A stretch of 64,000 nt of DNA from Arthrobacter liuii (GTDB taxonomy: Bacteria; Actinomycetota; Actinomycetes; Actinomycetales; Micrococcaceae). Below the pieces are notes generated by a model that searched no databases, was not told where the DNA came from, and saw nothing but the letters and a program-made list of their open reading frames with translations. A program made the translations under genes and the position numbers. The stretch spans positions 342,539 through 406,538 of the forward strand of contig NZ_BMFW01000003.1 of NCBI RefSeq assembly GCF_014639275.1. Reading direction: 5' to 3'. Below are positions 41,501 through 49,195 of the stretch, piece by piece; position 1 is the stretch's first letter, and each line of letters begins with the position of its first letter.

Positions 41501-42016
41501 CAGCCATTGCTTGAACAGGGTCCGGGGACGGAGGTAGCGCCGTCCGCCCATGGCCCGTCCGACGTCCGAATCAGGACCGAGCAGGACCGTCAGCACCGGT
41601 TTGAGGGTTTGGGGGTCGAGGGTGCGGGAAGCCAGTTCGGCCCTGGTGACCGCCGCGGGCACCGCTCCCCCGGCTTTCCCCGAGGTCCTGGCGTGGGCGT
41701 CGGAAACCAGCCGGCACAACGCCCGGTACCCGGCACCGTTGTTGTGGCCGCGGGCCAGCACCACCACCCTGCCTGCTACCTGCGTGCGGTGATCGCCGTC
41801 GTCGTCAAATACTGCAAGGTCTACCCCCACAATGGGGTCGATGCCCGCTGCCATGCAGGCCTTGAGGTGCTTGATAGTGCCGTAAAGGCCATCCCGGTCG
41901 GTGCAGGCGAGGGCCGTGGCACCATCGGCGGCGGCAGCCATGGCCAGCTCCTCCGGCCAGGAGACGCCGTAGTGGGCGCTGAATGCTGTGGAAACGTGCA
42001 GATGGGTGAAGCTCAT
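38525..42016 (-). CDS. dnaE2: DnaE2-type (error-prone) DNA polymerase III alpha subunit
   Basis: A C-family polymerase of 1163 residues. The catalytic Asp pair is in LPDIDIDVESAERHNVYRRIFERFG; the fingers and palm regions (CFQIESPGQRELI, FRPGPMKSDMVRPFLEHRHG, FASFGFCKAHGAAFAVPTYQSAWLK) are intact; and a C-terminal OB-fold is present (VLVAGVRVATQTPP). The N-terminal PHP domain is degenerate: the usual D-G and T-D-H motifs read AHYG and TDRDG, arguing against PHP exonuclease activity. A LexA box lies upstream of the preceding small gene, supporting a damage-tolerance role. Whether it is called DnaE2 or an actinobacterial DnaE variant should be decided by phylogeny. Confidence 0.85.
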   Translation of the reverse strand: MSFTHLHVSTAFSAHYGVSWPEELAMAAAADGATALACTDRDGLYGTIKHLKACMAAGIDPIVGVDLAVFDDDGDHRTQVAGRVVVLARGHNNGAGYRALCRLVSDAHARTSGKAGGAVPAAVTRAELASRTLDPQTLKPVLTVLLGPDSDVGRAMGGRRYLRPRTLFKQWLDAMPAGTVVAEIVSQLSAPGTPFSTAHAVRLLRLAEEHHVPAILTNAVRYCAADGAPTADVLDSARTLKSLPELAGEPLLQPTGQGWLKTPEQMLGLGREIISAAGYGAADLKQLMAQTEALADLCRIDPTTDMGWKQPVVPEASVIGISQDPHAELIQRCHAGIGRRFPGISGKAGQEMLARLEHELGIIQNLGFSSYFLTVAEVSRMIQDMGVRAAARGSGASSLVNYLIDVSHVNPLQHDLIFERFLSNDRATLPDIDIDVESAERHNVYRRIFERFGSERVTLMSMQNGYRARGAVRDAGLALGMDDGEVGEIAKQLWRFSARKFREALQEKPELREFAGRVEQRDADGNQQLDLLVDLTERLDRLPRHISMHPCGVILGDASLLDRTPVQPSGLGLPMSQFDKHDMDPMGMLKLDVLGVRMQSAMAFAVREIIRIHPTKKDVVAAGKHPPGPDGTGPDYIAGDGRIDLNAVPLDDEATYELIRSTHTLGCFQIESPGQRELIGKMAPREFNDLIIDISLFRPGPMKSDMVRPFLEHRHGFAPEVYPHPDLKPVLQETHGVTVFHEQILKTLDIMTGCGLAKADEFRRALSNEAGEAQVEEYFRRNAKTKGYGPEVVDKVWGTLKSFASFGFCKAHGAAFAVPTYQSAWLKTHHPEAFLAGLWEHDPGMYPKRLLVAEARRLGIPILPLDINRSKAEYQVERIGSGNDAGRLGIRLSLNGIYGLSAAELKRIVAGQPYDSLADLRTRSRLSKPSIRRLAQLGAFDSLHREAGGPANRADLVHHLQQLQTANGARKGVEVLEGQLSLPLGDIELRNIKPGLPAPTLVENVRAELDLMAVDVSTHLMESHRPLLEKLGVTTADKLLSLRNGTEVLVAGVRVATQTPPMRGGRRVVFISIDDGTGCVDSVFFHEAQESAGPLLFGTRLLLIRGTTRRTGPRGISLSASMAWDLSRAESLPFPASVQSAAEDGPHPLDGISRTLAITGFNG

Positions 42017-42061
42017 GCTGTTCTGTGTTCAGGTTGTTCTGTGCTCATGCCGAGAAGGGGC

Positions 42062-42409
42062 TCATGCTGATTTGGGGCGGAGAGCGTCATGGATCCGCAG
42101 CAGCCGCCAACGGCCGCTGCGGATATGGCGGGTCAGGTCAAGGGTGAGGGGTTCAGCGCCGGCAGGTTCTCCTGATCCTCCGGGACGGCCCACCCCGGCA
42201 GCCAGCACCTGGACGCGCCAAATTTCGTGGTCCACCACGCCGGGCCCGCTTCCCAGCGGAGCCCTGCTGTCTTCAGCCCACCACTGCCTGCGTTCATACC
42301 ATCGGACGGGTTCTGCACAGACGGTGAAGGACCTGCCTGCCCATGTCACTGCTTCCGGCTGCCCGGCAGCGGAGCACACCACGTCAACGGACTCGCTGAA
42401 CATGCCCAT
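42062..42409 (-). CDS. Small SOS-cassette protein (DUF6504-like)
   Basis: A 115-residue protein with SFTVCAEPVRWYERRQWWAED, VVDHEIWRVQVLAAG and a terminal GRWRLLRIHDALRP. It resembles the DUF6504 proteins that accompany imuB and dnaE2 in actinobacteria (recalled, medium confidence). It starts at an ATG 35 nt downstream of a LexA box and ends 45 nt before dnaE2, so it is probably the first gene of the SOS transcript. Function unknown; no catalytic motif is visible. Confidence 0.6.
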   Translation of the reverse strand: MGMFSESVDVVCSAAGQPEAVTWAGRSFTVCAEPVRWYERRQWWAEDSRAPLGSGPGVVDHEIWRVQVLAAGVGRPGGSGEPAGAEPLTLDLTRHIRSGRWRLLRIHDALRPKSA

Positions 42410-42444
42410 GTGCGCCTCCCGGACGGTACTTCCTTTTCAAATAT

Positions 42445-42460
42445 TCGAATATGTATTCGA
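42445..42460 (-). promoter_or_regulatory. LexA (SOS) box of the dnaE2 cassette
   Basis: TCGAATATGTATTCGA is a perfect 16-bp dyad matching the actinobacterial LexA consensus TCGAAC-N4-GTTCGA except for the symmetric C-to-T change in both half-sites. It lies in a strikingly AT-rich island; a further ATTCGAAT copy overlaps it (42441-42452). It is 35 bp upstream of the DUF6504-like ATG. Confidence 0.8.
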
Positions 42461-42540
42461 ATATAATCAGTCTACGCCGGGCAGGCAACAAAACATAGGC
42501 AGGGGTGGACTGGGCGTGCGGCAGGGAGCAGGATGTTGGC

Positions 42541-42930
42541 ATGAGTACCGATGACGCACTCCTTAAGCAGGCAAGCATCAAGACCCAGGACTCCACCCTC
42601 GTTGCCACATTCGATATCGAAGGCGCCATTCCGGGCTCCGGCGCCTATGTGGTGGGGTTGATGGGAGCCTCGCCGGACTATTCGTTCCAACGCCGGCTGT
42701 GCATTGAATTCATGAATGGTGAGGCCATAGCCTGCTACTCATTCAACCGGGACCAAGGCATCGAGGAAGATTACGACCTGTCCGGGGTGTCCCACTCGGA
42801 AAACAGCATTACCGGGAACTTTCCCCTGGCAGCGTTGAACGGGCTCGGGCGGGAGCATGTCCTGTCAGCCTTCAGCGAGGCGGACGGACGGGAGTTCCAA
42901 CACGGGGTGCCGGTAGAGGAAGCCCTGTAG
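42541..42930 (+). CDS. Hypothetical protein
   Basis: A 129-residue soluble acidic protein beginning MSTDDALLKQASIKTQDSTLV and containing YVVGLMGASPDYSFQRRLCIEF and ACYSFNRDQGIEEDYDLSG. I do not recognise the family; there is no signal peptide, membrane segment or metal motif. It is divergent from the SOS cassette, with the LexA box about 80 bp upstream of its start, so co-regulation is possible but unproven. Confidence 0.7.
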   Translation: MSTDDALLKQASIKTQDSTLVATFDIEGAIPGSGAYVVGLMGASPDYSFQRRLCIEFMNGEAIACYSFNRDQGIEEDYDLSGVSHSENSITGNFPLAALNGLGREHVLSAFSEADGREFQHGVPVEEAL

Positions 42931-42992
42931 GGCTCCTCCACCACCTCCTGGATCCTGCGCCGGAAAAACCCGCACCAGCACCCAAACGCAGG

Positions 42993-43316
42993 TCAGCCCT
43001 GTTCTTTGTGGATCCTCAGTTCAAGTTCAATGAACGCGGAGATCATTGCGCGGTACGTCGACTCGACGATGTCCGGGTCGATGTCCTTTTTCTCCGCAGC
43101 GGACCGCACATGCTCGATGATGCGCTCCACGCGGCCAGGGGCACGCACCTCGGCGTCGTCACCCTTGAGGGTCCCGGCAATCCTGATCAGCCGTTCGCGG
43201 CGGGCGATGAGGGTGACGATCTGTTCATCCACCTCGTCAACGGCAATCCGGACGGCAGCGAGCTGTTCCTTGTCGGCCCGGGCATCCCTATCGTTTCCTT
43301 GAATTGTCGCCATCAT
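42993..43316 (-). CDS. Chorismate mutase (AroQ class)
   Basis: Converts chorismate to prephenate for Phe and Tyr synthesis; 107 residues, all helical. Family residues are visible in VDEVDEQIVTLIARRERLIRIAG, KGDDAEVRAPGRVERIIEHVR and ESTYRAMISAFIELEL. Two adjacent ATGs (43316 and 43313) are possible starts. It is divergent from the VOC gene with only 16 bp between start codons. Confidence 0.88.
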   Translation of the reverse strand: MMATIQGNDRDARADKEQLAAVRIAVDEVDEQIVTLIARRERLIRIAGTLKGDDAEVRAPGRVERIIEHVRSAAEKKDIDPDIVESTYRAMISAFIELELRIHKEQG

Positions 43317-43332
43317 CTGACAGTATCGAAGC

Positions 43333-43755
43333 ATGGAGCCCAGAGTCGACTTTATCTCGCTTGGTGTCCGCAACGTTGCGGAATCCCGCGCCCTCTACGT
43401 TGACGGCCTTGGCTGGCCCGTCCATCGGGAGGTTGCCGGGGAGGTGCTTTTTATCCAGGTGAACCACGGCCTGGTGCTCTCCCTCTGGGACGCACGCCAG
43501 ATGCAGGCCGAGGCGGGCACCAGCCAGCCCGCGGGCGTCCCCTGCATCACCCTCAGCCACAACGTCAAAAGCCCGCAGGATGTGGACCGGGTTTTGGAAG
43601 AGGCTGCGGCGGCTGGCGCTGCCATCATCGCCGAGCCGGTAACCCAGCCGTGGGGCGGTTACACAGGCTATTTCGCCGACCCCGACGGGTTCCGCTGGGA
43701 AGTGGCGTACAACCCCGGATGGGCAGTGGACGACGCCGGCACGGTCACCGTCTGA
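43333..43755 (+). CDS. VOC-superfamily (glyoxalase-like) protein
   Basis: A 140-residue protein with paired beta-alpha-beta-beta-beta units: VDFISLGVRNVAESRALYVDGLGWPV and the C-terminal AEPVTQPWGGYTGYFADPDGFRWEVAYNP. The FADPDGFRWEV motif carries the usual metal-site Glu. The substrate is unknown; family members include glyoxalase I, dioxygenases and resistance proteins. Confidence 0.88.
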   Translation: MEPRVDFISLGVRNVAESRALYVDGLGWPVHREVAGEVLFIQVNHGLVLSLWDARQMQAEAGTSQPAGVPCITLSHNVKSPQDVDRVLEEAAAAGAAIIAEPVTQPWGGYTGYFADPDGFRWEVAYNPGWAVDDAGTVTV

Positions 43756-43783
43756 TGGGCCGCCGCGGCAGTGGCGGCGGCTG

Positions 43784-44545
43784 CTAGAACAGGGCTTCCA
43801 CCGGCCGGATCAGTTCCGGGCCGTTGTTGCGGACATTGCCCACTTCCTTGCCCACCGATTCCACCTGCCAGTCGGCGGCGGCGTCCTTGACCCCTGACCG
43901 CACCAGGTCCACGAGTGCGGCGGCATCATCCGCCTGTGGGTCCAGCCAGGCTTCCATGGTGGTCTTGTCCATGGGGAGCGGCACCCTGTCGTGCAGTTCC
44001 GTCAGCTTCCCGAAGATGGTGGACTCCGTCCCTGGCGGCGGGGTGTCGGCCGTAAGGATGGACGTGGACAACAGCCAGTGTCCTGGCTGCCCCTCCGGCA
44101 GGGACGGGTCCTTCCACCACTCGTAGAGGCCGGCAAAAACCAGCCCATGCTCCCCGCCAGGGTGGACGTAATAGGGCTGCTTCGCCTTCCCAGGCCCCTG
44201 CTTCCACTCGTAGTAGCCGTCGGCCGGCACAGCACACCGCCGGGACTTCACGGCCTTCCTGAATGCCGGCTTCTCGAGCACGGACTCGCTCCGGGCGTTG
44301 ATCATGCGTGAGCCGATTCCGGGATCCTTTGCCCAGGAAGGGACCAGGCCCCAGCGTGCCACATGCAGCTGGCGTACCTGCCGGGGCGCGGCATTGTCAT
44401 CAACCAGGCGTTCCAGCACGATGGGCACGGCATCGGTGGGCGCTACATTCCACGACGGCGGGATGCTGACCTCGTCTTCAAGTTCGGCATCGAATTCAGC
44501 CAGGAGGTCCCCCACGGCGCGTGCCATTACGTAGCGTCCACACAT
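43784..44545 (-). CDS. HMCES/YedK-family (SRAP) abasic-site shielding protein
   Basis: An SOS-response-associated protein that forms a covalent link with abasic sites in single-stranded DNA; 253 residues. After Met removal the nucleophile is Cys2 (MCGRYVMA). Other SRAP residues are in WNVAPTD, MINARSES, ADGYYEWK and the late His of LTELHDRVPLPM. The ATG at 44545 is fixed by this N-terminus. I saw no LexA box upstream. Confidence 0.93.
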   Translation of the reverse strand: MCGRYVMARAVGDLLAEFDAELEDEVSIPPSWNVAPTDAVPIVLERLVDDNAAPRQVRQLHVARWGLVPSWAKDPGIGSRMINARSESVLEKPAFRKAVKSRRCAVPADGYYEWKQGPGKAKQPYYVHPGGEHGLVFAGLYEWWKDPSLPEGQPGHWLLSTSILTADTPPPGTESTIFGKLTELHDRVPLPMDKTTMEAWLDPQADDAAALVDLVRSGVKDAAADWQVESVGKEVGNVRNNGPELIRPVEALF

Positions 44546-44677
44546 GGCAACAGCTTGCCACCGCCGCCACATACTGTCATCCAGGCACCGCTGGGGTCAC
44601 GCAACTCCAGGGAATACCCGCGGCCACGCTACGGTTGACAGTAAGGAAACCTTTCAAGCGACGTTTAGGAGATCCCT

Positions 44678-44935
44678 GTGGACTTCACTCCCGAATCCGG
44701 CACCATCACCATGTTTTCCACCACCTGGTGCGGCTACTGCAACCGGCTCAAGAAGCAGCTGGACGCGCAGGGCATCGGCTACACGGAAATCAACATCGAA
44801 GAGGTGGAAGGCACCGCAGACCTCGTGGAGCAGCTGAACGGCGGCAACCGCACCGTTCCCACCGTCCTCTTCCCGGACGGCACCGCTGCCACCAACCCGT
44901 CCGCTGCCGAGGTCAAGAGCCGCCTGGCTGCCTGA
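44678..44935 (+). CDS. mrx1: Mycoredoxin (glutaredoxin-like)
   Basis: An 85-residue thiol-disulphide protein with the mycoredoxin motif TTWCGYCNRLKKQL and the cis-Pro segment TVPTVLFPDGT. It reduces mycothiol-mixed disulphides, so mycothiol use by this organism is implied. The GTG start at 44678 has AGGAG 6 nt upstream. It is divergent from the SRAP gene. Confidence 0.93.
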   Translation: MDFTPESGTITMFSTTWCGYCNRLKKQLDAQGIGYTEINIEEVEGTADLVEQLNGGNRTVPTVLFPDGTAATNPSAAEVKSRLAA

Positions 44936-44996
44936 CCGGCCGCCACGCGGCATTGAACCGTAAGCATGTGGCCACGCGACGTAACACTGATGCGGG

Positions 44997-45746
44997 TCAT
45001 GCCCCCAGGCTGCTGAAGGAAGCAGATTCCAGCGCGGCATGGCCCGCATACGTTTCCAGGAGGGCCTGCTCCACAGCTGGCACGTCCAGGCCGGGCACCA
45101 GGTCATTGGCGGCGCCGGCGGTGGCAGGATCCCACGCCAGGCCCAGCGCGGCATAACTGTCGGTCAGGACTTTGCGGATGGGGGCTGAATCCTCCACCAC
45201 GATGACGGAGCTGAAGAGCCAGCCGCCGGAGACCACCCTTTGGGCAGTGCCCACCAGTTTCACCTGCCGGGAGCTGTCCGCCGGATCGGTCCCGTGCACG
45301 CTGTATTCGCCGGGACAGTACTCCCCGGGGATTTCCCCCACTGCGGCCTGCACCCCGACGGTTCGCAGGGCCTCGGCAAAGAGCTCGCCGAAGTAGCCGA
45401 ACCGGCTCTTGGACCCTGCGACTGCGTCCGTGTCCGGTTCGATATGGTCCACCACCAGGGTGCCCTGGTGGTAGGCAGCAGCGCGTCCCCCTGCCCTCCG
45501 GACCAGGGGTTCGAAGCCATTGTCCCGGCAGGCCTGGGCGGCCGCCTCGAAACCCGGCAACCGGGTGTCCCGCTGCCCGAACGCCACGGTGGGAGCCGGC
45601 CGGTACAGCCGGAGGGTGGGGCCGAGGGCGCCGGTCCTTGCCCTCGCCAGCAGCTCCAGGCCGAACTCGAGGTCGCGGCCGGCGCCGAGCGACACGTCCT
45701 GCCGCACCACGGTCAGCGTGCGGAGTCCAGTACCGGTGTGGTGCAT
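44997..45746 (-). CDS. Lipoate-protein ligase family protein (BPL/LplA/LipB fold)
   Basis: A 249-residue protein with the biotin/lipoate-ligase fold: LRLYRPAPTVAFGQRDTRLPGFE, VRRAGGRAAAYHQGTLVVDHIEP, then IPGEYCPGEYSVHG and VKLVGTAQRVVSGGWLFSSVIVV. The RRAGGRAA.H motif matches the RR(x)SGGG(A/T)V.HD ligand loop of the family with changes. I chose the ATG at 45746 because GGGAG precedes it; an upstream ATG lacks a ribosome site. It may be a lipoyl ligase or octanoyl transferase-like enzyme. Confidence 0.82.
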   Translation of the reverse strand: MHHTGTGLRTLTVVRQDVSLGAGRDLEFGLELLARARTGALGPTLRLYRPAPTVAFGQRDTRLPGFEAAAQACRDNGFEPLVRRAGGRAAAYHQGTLVVDHIEPDTDAVAGSKSRFGYFGELFAEALRTVGVQAAVGEIPGEYCPGEYSVHGTDPADSSRQVKLVGTAQRVVSGGWLFSSVIVVEDSAPIRKVLTDSYAALGLAWDPATAGAANDLVPGLDVPAVEQALLETYAGHAALESASFSSLGA

Positions 45747-45855
45747 TGTTGCGGGGCTCCCTGGGATTAGGCGTCGACAGGATTCCATGGCGACGGGTTC
45801 AAAGGCTGCGGACGGACAGGCCAACCTTAGGCTACGCCCGACGGCGGCAGCCGCC

Positions 45856-47568
45856 TCAACGCCCCCGGCGCCCCGCCCACAGTGCGTGCAGCAGCGGAAC
45901 TGCCGATGCGGTCATCAGCACATTGCCCAGCATCAGGTCGTCAGCGCGGACAACGGCGCCAGCGAGCAGCAGGGCACCGAAGACCAGGGCGGAGGCTGAG
46001 CGGCGTACTGCCCGGTCCAGCCGGGCAGCCTGGCGCTCCAGGCGCGGGACGGCGACCTGCAGCGACCCTTCCTCAAGCGTGCCGGCCAAGGCGTCAAGCC
46101 GGCCGGGCAGGCGGAGCGCAACACCGGCGGCATCGAGGGCTTGCCGTGCGACGTCCTGCACCACGTTGCCGCGCTCGTTCCGCAGCAGCTGCGCCGCATA
46201 GGGCTCCACCGAATCCCAGAGGTTGAAGCGCTCGTCCAGGGCGCTGCACACGCCGGATGTCAGGGACATGGCACGGATGATCAGCAGGAAATTCTCCGGC
46301 AGCTGGAACGGCAGCGAGCGGACCACATCGCCGAATTCGACCGCAAAATCGCGGAACTCCCGGGGGTCCACTTCGCGCAGCTCGGCGAAGCCCATGCCGC
46401 CGAAGCGGGCAAAGAGCTGCGTCATGGCGCGCTCCAGGCCAGCGCTGTCGGCTGACGGCATCAGGACGCCCACATCGTTGATGGCCGCTACAAGTCCCTT
46501 TCCATCCCGGGCGGCGGCTGCGATCAGCAGCTTCCGCAGGCCGCTGCGCGTGGCGGCTGTCACCTCGCCCATCATGCCGAAGTCGATGAACGTCAGCTTC
46601 CAGGGAAGCTCCCCTGTCCCGGCAGGGACAGGGGTGACGAAGATGTTCCCCGGGTGCGGGTCGGCATGGAAGAAGCCATTGGTGAAGAGCTGGTCGAACA
46701 TGATCGACGCAAACACCGGGGCAACCGCGGCGGGATCGATGCCGGCGGCGCGGAGAGCCCGGACGTCCGTGATCTTGATGGCGGTGACGTCCTCCAGGGT
46801 CAGTGCACGGCGGGTGGTCCGCTCCCAGACCACGCCCGGCACCGCCACCCTGCCGTCGCCGGCAAAATCCGCGGCGAACCGCTCGGCGTTGACGGCTTCG
46901 TGCAGGTAGTCAATTTCCGCCAGGCTGGTCTGCGCGAACTCCTCCACCAGGGCAGGCATGTCGGCGCGGCGCGAAACAAGGCGGATGTGGCTGAGCCAGC
47001 CGGCCACCTTGCGCAGGGCGGCGAGGTCGACGTCGACAATGGCGCCGATGCCGGGACGCTGCACTTTCAGGACCACGGCATCGAGTCCGGTGTCCCCGGC
47101 GTCCAGGGGATTCAGGCGGGCCCGGTGGGCCTGGCCCAGGGAGGCAGCGGCGATGGGCGTTTCGTCCACGGAGGCGAACACGTGCTCCAGCGGCGCACCC
47201 AGTTCCTGCGCTGCCAGGGCGGAGATGCCCCGGAAGGGGACCGGCGGGACCTCGTCCTGCAGCCCTTCGAGCTCCTTGGTGATTTCCGGGGGAAGGATGT
47301 CGAGCCGGGAGGACAGGAACTGGCCCACCTTGATCATCAGGCCACCGAGTTCCACGGCCAGGTCATGGAACCGACGGGCAAACCGCCCCATCCGCTGCGA
47401 ACGCGTCCTGGCGGCGATCCGGCCGAGCCCTACGCGCGGCAGGAACAGCTCGAACCACCATGTGTTGGCAAGGTTCCAGGCGGCGAAGCGCAGGATCCGC
47501 CGGTAGCGCCCGCCGTGCTCCCGCCTGGGGCGCGGCGGGCCGGACCTGTCCTGGACCGTCGACGCCAC
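45856..47568 (-). CDS. ABC1/UbiB-family atypical kinase
   Basis: A 570-residue protein. The family markers are the KxGQ motif in LIKVGQFLSSRLDILP, the Ala-rich loop TPIAAASLGQAHRA, VLKVQRPGIGAIVDVDL, the ExD segment EIDYLHEAVNAERF, and the catalytic loops FFHADPHPGNIFV and FIDFGMMG. Two C-terminal membrane helices are predicted. Family members act as ATPases in quinone or lipid homeostasis. The GTG at 47568 is preceded by AGGAC and lies 4 nt after the PadR stop, so they form one operon. Confidence 0.9.
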   Translation of the reverse strand: MASTVQDRSGPPRPRREHGGRYRRILRFAAWNLANTWWFELFLPRVGLGRIAARTRSQRMGRFARRFHDLAVELGGLMIKVGQFLSSRLDILPPEITKELEGLQDEVPPVPFRGISALAAQELGAPLEHVFASVDETPIAAASLGQAHRARLNPLDAGDTGLDAVVLKVQRPGIGAIVDVDLAALRKVAGWLSHIRLVSRRADMPALVEEFAQTSLAEIDYLHEAVNAERFAADFAGDGRVAVPGVVWERTTRRALTLEDVTAIKITDVRALRAAGIDPAAVAPVFASIMFDQLFTNGFFHADPHPGNIFVTPVPAGTGELPWKLTFIDFGMMGEVTAATRSGLRKLLIAAAARDGKGLVAAINDVGVLMPSADSAGLERAMTQLFARFGGMGFAELREVDPREFRDFAVEFGDVVRSLPFQLPENFLLIIRAMSLTSGVCSALDERFNLWDSVEPYAAQLLRNERGNVVQDVARQALDAAGVALRLPGRLDALAGTLEEGSLQVAVPRLERQAARLDRAVRRSASALVFGALLLAGAVVRADDLMLGNVLMTASAVPLLHALWAGRRGR

Positions 47569-47572
47569 CCCG

Positions 47573-48115
47573 TCAGTCCTGGGCGAGGATGGCGTACAGC
47601 CGGCGGCGGGCCTCGTCCAGCACCGCCACGGCCTGGTGCACCTGTTCGGGTGTACCTGTGCGGCCCACCTGGGCTGCGGCCTGTGCCAGTTCGATCCCCG
47701 CTTTGGGAAGGGAAGCAATGCCGCCCCCGGACATGGGGCCGGCCGGATCCCATGGCGCAGCTCCGTGGCGGGCCGCCACCTCCTCGCGGCCGGCTTCGGT
47801 CAGCGTGTAGATTTTGCGGCCATTGGATTCCTCGGCGCTGATCGAACCTTCATCCGCCAACAGCTGCAGCGTGGGATAGACAGAACCCGCACTGGGCTTC
47901 CAGCTGCCGCCGCTGCGCTCTTCGATCTCGTGGATGATCTGGTAGCCGTGCATGGGCCGCTCAGCGAGCAGGGCCAGCACCGCCTCCCGCACCTCACCTT
48001 TCCCGGCACGGGTTCCCACCCGCTTCTCGAACCGGGAGCGCAGCTCCTCGACGGCCTGCCACATGCCGTCCAGATTGTTCCCGCCGAATCCGCCTGCAGG
48101 GTATGAAGCACGCAT
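47573..48115 (-). CDS. PadR-family transcriptional regulator
   Basis: A 180-residue protein. The N-terminal winged helix is EVREAVLALLAERPMHGYQIIHEIEERSGGSWKPSAGSVYPTLQLL, the hallmark PadR pattern, followed by the wing EESNGRKIYTLTEAGREEV. The C-terminal part is a dimerisation helix. It directly precedes and is probably co-transcribed with the ABC1 kinase. Three phased CGATA repeats lie upstream and are candidate operators. Confidence 0.93.
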   Translation of the reverse strand: MRASYPAGGFGGNNLDGMWQAVEELRSRFEKRVGTRAGKGEVREAVLALLAERPMHGYQIIHEIEERSGGSWKPSAGSVYPTLQLLADEGSISAEESNGRKIYTLTEAGREEVAARHGAAPWDPAGPMSGGGIASLPKAGIELAQAAAQVGRTGTPEQVHQAVAVLDEARRRLYAILAQD

Positions 48116-48140
48116 GATGAACTCCTTTATCAGTCCCGAA

Positions 48141-48165
48141 CGATATACAACGATACTCAGCGATA
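48141..48165. promoter_or_regulatory. Three helically phased CGATA repeats upstream of padR
   Basis: CGATA occurs at 48141-48145, 48151-48155 and 48161-48165, exactly 10 bp apart, 26-50 bp upstream of the padR ATG. The pattern fits an autoregulatory site that a dimer reads along one face of the helix. Confidence 0.5.
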
Positions 48166-48233
48166 CATCCGGGCACCATACCCGCCGGGGCGGCCACTGG
48201 CAGCTGCCGGCCGGCAGGAAACTGCGGTTCCGG

Positions 48234-49037
48234 TCAGGTCCTGCGCAGTGTCAGGATCTGTTCGGCCCGGCCGAACGGCCCCTGCCGGTCATGCAGCACC
48301 GTGGACGTCAGCCCGATTCCATCCCGGCCGAACGACACCGCGTTGTCGAGTCCCAGCCATTCCCCCTGGGGCCTGCGGTACATGTGGATCTGCAGGTCAA
48401 GGTTGGGAAACGCGTAGCTGTCCTTGCCGGGAGGGACCCGCGCGGCGATGCCGTTGGCAGTATCCACCAGCCCCATGAGGCGGGCGAAGTCCCCGCTGTC
48501 GGCGCGGTCGGTCAGGGGGTGGTCGGTGCGGAGCCACACTTTGCCGGCCCCCGGCCGGTGCCCTTCGGCCACCCTCATTTCCAGGGACCGGATGTAGCCG
48601 CCGGGCCAGACGGCAGAGCCGTCGTACGGCTTGCATTCGTCGGGGCCGGGTATTGCAGCGTCCTCGACGGCGGCCACCTCACCGGTATCACTGGTCAGCA
48701 TGCGCCACCCTGTGGCACGGATCGCGGTCCGGCCGCCGGCCACCAGCTCGGCCTGCACCAGCTCGATGGTCCTCCCGGGCCGCAGCGTGGTGGTGTCGAT
48801 CTGAAACCCGCCGCCCGGGATCAGGCCAAGGATCTCGTAGCTGATCCGCGCCATCCGCATGTCCTCCCGCGGCTGGTGCCGTTCCAGGACGTCCGCCATG
48901 AGTCCTGATGCCGGAGCCATGTGCTGTTCGTGGGCGTTCCAGGCACCCTGGGCGTGAATGGTGGACCGGAACCGGCCCCCGCCCAGGTCCTGGTAGTAGA
49001 AGTTGCCCCCGGCAAGTTCGGGCAGGTCTGCGGTCAA
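48234..49037 (-). CDS. Acyl-CoA thioesterase-like protein (tandem hot-dog fold)
   Basis: A 267-residue protein with two hot-dog units of the TesB/4HBT_3 type: NFYYQDLGGGRFRSTIHAQGAWNAHEQHMAPASGLMADVLE in the first, and TANGIAARVPPGKDSYAFPNLDLQIHMYRRPQGEWLGLD in the second. The TTG at 49037 is preferred because AAGGGG lies 6 nt before it; upstream in-frame codons lack ribosome sites. Substrate chain length is unknown. Confidence 0.85.
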   Translation of the reverse strand: MTADLPELAGGNFYYQDLGGGRFRSTIHAQGAWNAHEQHMAPASGLMADVLERHQPREDMRMARISYEILGLIPGGGFQIDTTTLRPGRTIELVQAELVAGGRTAIRATGWRMLTSDTGEVAAVEDAAIPGPDECKPYDGSAVWPGGYIRSLEMRVAEGHRPGAGKVWLRTDHPLTDRADSGDFARLMGLVDTANGIAARVPPGKDSYAFPNLDLQIHMYRRPQGEWLGLDNAVSFGRDGIGLTSTVLHDRQGPFGRAEQILTLRRT

Positions 49038-49195
49038 GGCTGGCCCCTTACGGAAATTCAGTGAATTGCCACTAACTCTATCCTCCTGGGTCCGCGGCGC
49101 GCGCCGACAGGCATACGAAATGTTGGATGGTGCCGGTGGCAATCGGGCTAGAGTAAGGAACTGATCCTGTCAGCAACCCTCAAAAGAGGTGTTTC

